This document shows, piece after piece, positions 63,423-64,000 of a stretch of DNA of 64,000 nucleotides. The DNA is taken from positions 1 through 64,000 of the forward strand of contig NZ_QGSY01000158.1 in NCBI RefSeq assembly GCF_003857035.1. The letters run 5' to 3'. Made by a program: the position numbers and the translations under genes. The stretch's first letter is position 1. Each line of letters begins with the position of its first letter. The DNA is from Micromonospora arida (GTDB lineage: Bacteria; Actinomycetota; Actinomycetes; Mycobacteriales; Micromonosporaceae). The notes beneath the pieces were generated by a model. That model did no database searches. It worked only from the letters and a program-made list of their open reading frames with translations, and was not told the DNA's origin.

Positions 63423-64000
63423 GTGGATCGGCGTTCCGAACCGAACCGCAGTGCCATCTACGCCACCACGCTGGTGGCCTTCCTCGCCATCGCCGGCATC
63501 GCCGTCGTCGACCCGATCCTGCCCGCCATCGGCGAGGCGATCGGGGTCACCGCCTGGCAGGTCGAGCTGCTGTTCACCGCGTACATCGCGGTCATGGCCC
63601 TTGGCATGATCCCGGCGACACTGGCCAGCGGCCGGTTCGGCTTCAAACCGGTGCTCATCACCGGCGTCTCCGTGGTCGGGCTCGCCGCGATCCTCGCCTC
63701 GTTCAGCGACAACATCGTGCAGCTGTCAGTGCTGCGCGGCGTCTGGGGGCTGGGCAACGCGATGTTCTTCGCCACCGCCATGGTGGTGCTGGTGAACCTG
63801 GCCGTCGACCGGGAATGGGTGGTGGGCCTCTTCGAGACCGCCCTGGGTCTCGGCTTCGCCGTCGGACCGCTCATCGGTGGCCTGCTCGGCGAGGTCAGCT
63901 GGCGGCTGCCGTTCTTCGTCTGCGGTGTCTTCATGGTCCTCGCCCTGGGCGTGGCCTCCCGCAAACTCCGCGAGCCCACCAACCGGCAGGCCCCGGTACG
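63423..64000 (+). CDS. MFS transporter (partial, cut by window end)
   Basis: 192 residues visible from the GTG at 63423 (GAGGAG 5 nt upstream). Six helices start at about residues 11, 47, 76, 103, 135 and 162; the first holds FLAIAGIAVVDPILPAIGEAIG, typical of drug:H+ antiporters. The gene continues past 64000. Likely efflux pump regulated by the adjacent MarR. Confidence 0.9.
   Translation, partial: MDRRSEPNRSAIYATTLVAFLAIAGIAVVDPILPAIGEAIGVTAWQVELLFTAYIAVMALGMIPATLASGRFGFKPVLITGVSVVGLAAILASFSDNIVQLSVLRGVWGLGNAMFFATAMVVLVNLAVDREWVVGLFETALGLGFAVGPLIGGLLGEVSWRLPFFVCGVFMVLALGVASRKLREPTNRQAPV

Overview
The window is very GC-rich actinobacterial chromosome. Codons end almost always in G or C, GTG starts are common and spacers are short. 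Gene content and order (fasR-fabD-fabH-acpP-fabF, aceE next to a DUF3052 gene and an AhpE-type peroxiredoxin, the Nif3/zinc-ribbon/RNase H-phosphatase trio, DUF3145, DUF3040) fit a filamentous actinomycete. Protein style and the intergenic palindromes suggest Micromonosporaceae (Micromonospora or close); that placement is inference. I see no IS element, prophage, CRISPR array or biosynthetic gene cluster. This is mostly core chromosome with small accessory pockets.

Layout. 0-11 kb: a membrane protein, a secreted coiled-coil hydrolase-like protein behind a c-di-AMP (ydaO-type) riboswitch, a cation efflux protein, a HelD-like RNA polymerase helicase, an alpha/beta hydrolase, a beta carbonic anhydrase, a DUF3145 protein, a NagZ-like lipoprotein and small proteins. 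11-16 kb: the type II fatty acid synthesis operon and its PucR-type activator. 16-18 kb: a histidine kinase fused to a truncated response regulator, apparently by deletion. 18-28 kb: CopC-like protein, gltX, a beta-glucosidase/MFS pair, an SRPBCC protein and aceE. 28.7-29.4 kb: a nest of three different palindromic repeats plus a 14-bp minisatellite. 29.5-34 kb: MarR, a fused alpha/beta 2-oxoacid dehydrogenase carrying an in-frame 36-bp repeat array, DUF3052, peroxiredoxin and tRNA-Val(UAC). 34-46 kb: SDR, HAD, an APH-like protein without its N-lobe, glycosyltransferase, GNAT, pyruvyltransferase-like protein, DinB-like protein, PfkB kinase, and a SNF2 helicase with a SWIM-finger partner. 46.4-52.7 kb: a tight operon DUF1800 - DUF1501 - ferric-reductase-like membrane flavoprotein - FMN-binding protein - ApbE. 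53-55.7 kb: a Prim-Pol-like protein, an XRE/TPR regulator and a flavoprotein around a palindromic operator candidate. 55.8-60.6 kb: Nif3, zinc ribbon, RNase H/phosphatase, DUF3311 and a sodium:solute symporter. 60.6-64 kb: a TetR/NmrA pair flanked by near-identical 87-bp repeats, then a divergent MarR/MFS pair with a double operator; the MFS gene runs off the window.

The most interesting points are the operon that couples two exported proteins of unknown role (DUF1800/DUF1501) to a flavin electron-relay module, the Prim-Pol/XRE/flavoprotein locus, the kinase-regulator fusion, the repeats inside a conserved dehydrogenase, and at least three palindromic repeat families placed between genes, one of which brackets a regulator/oxidoreductase cassette.
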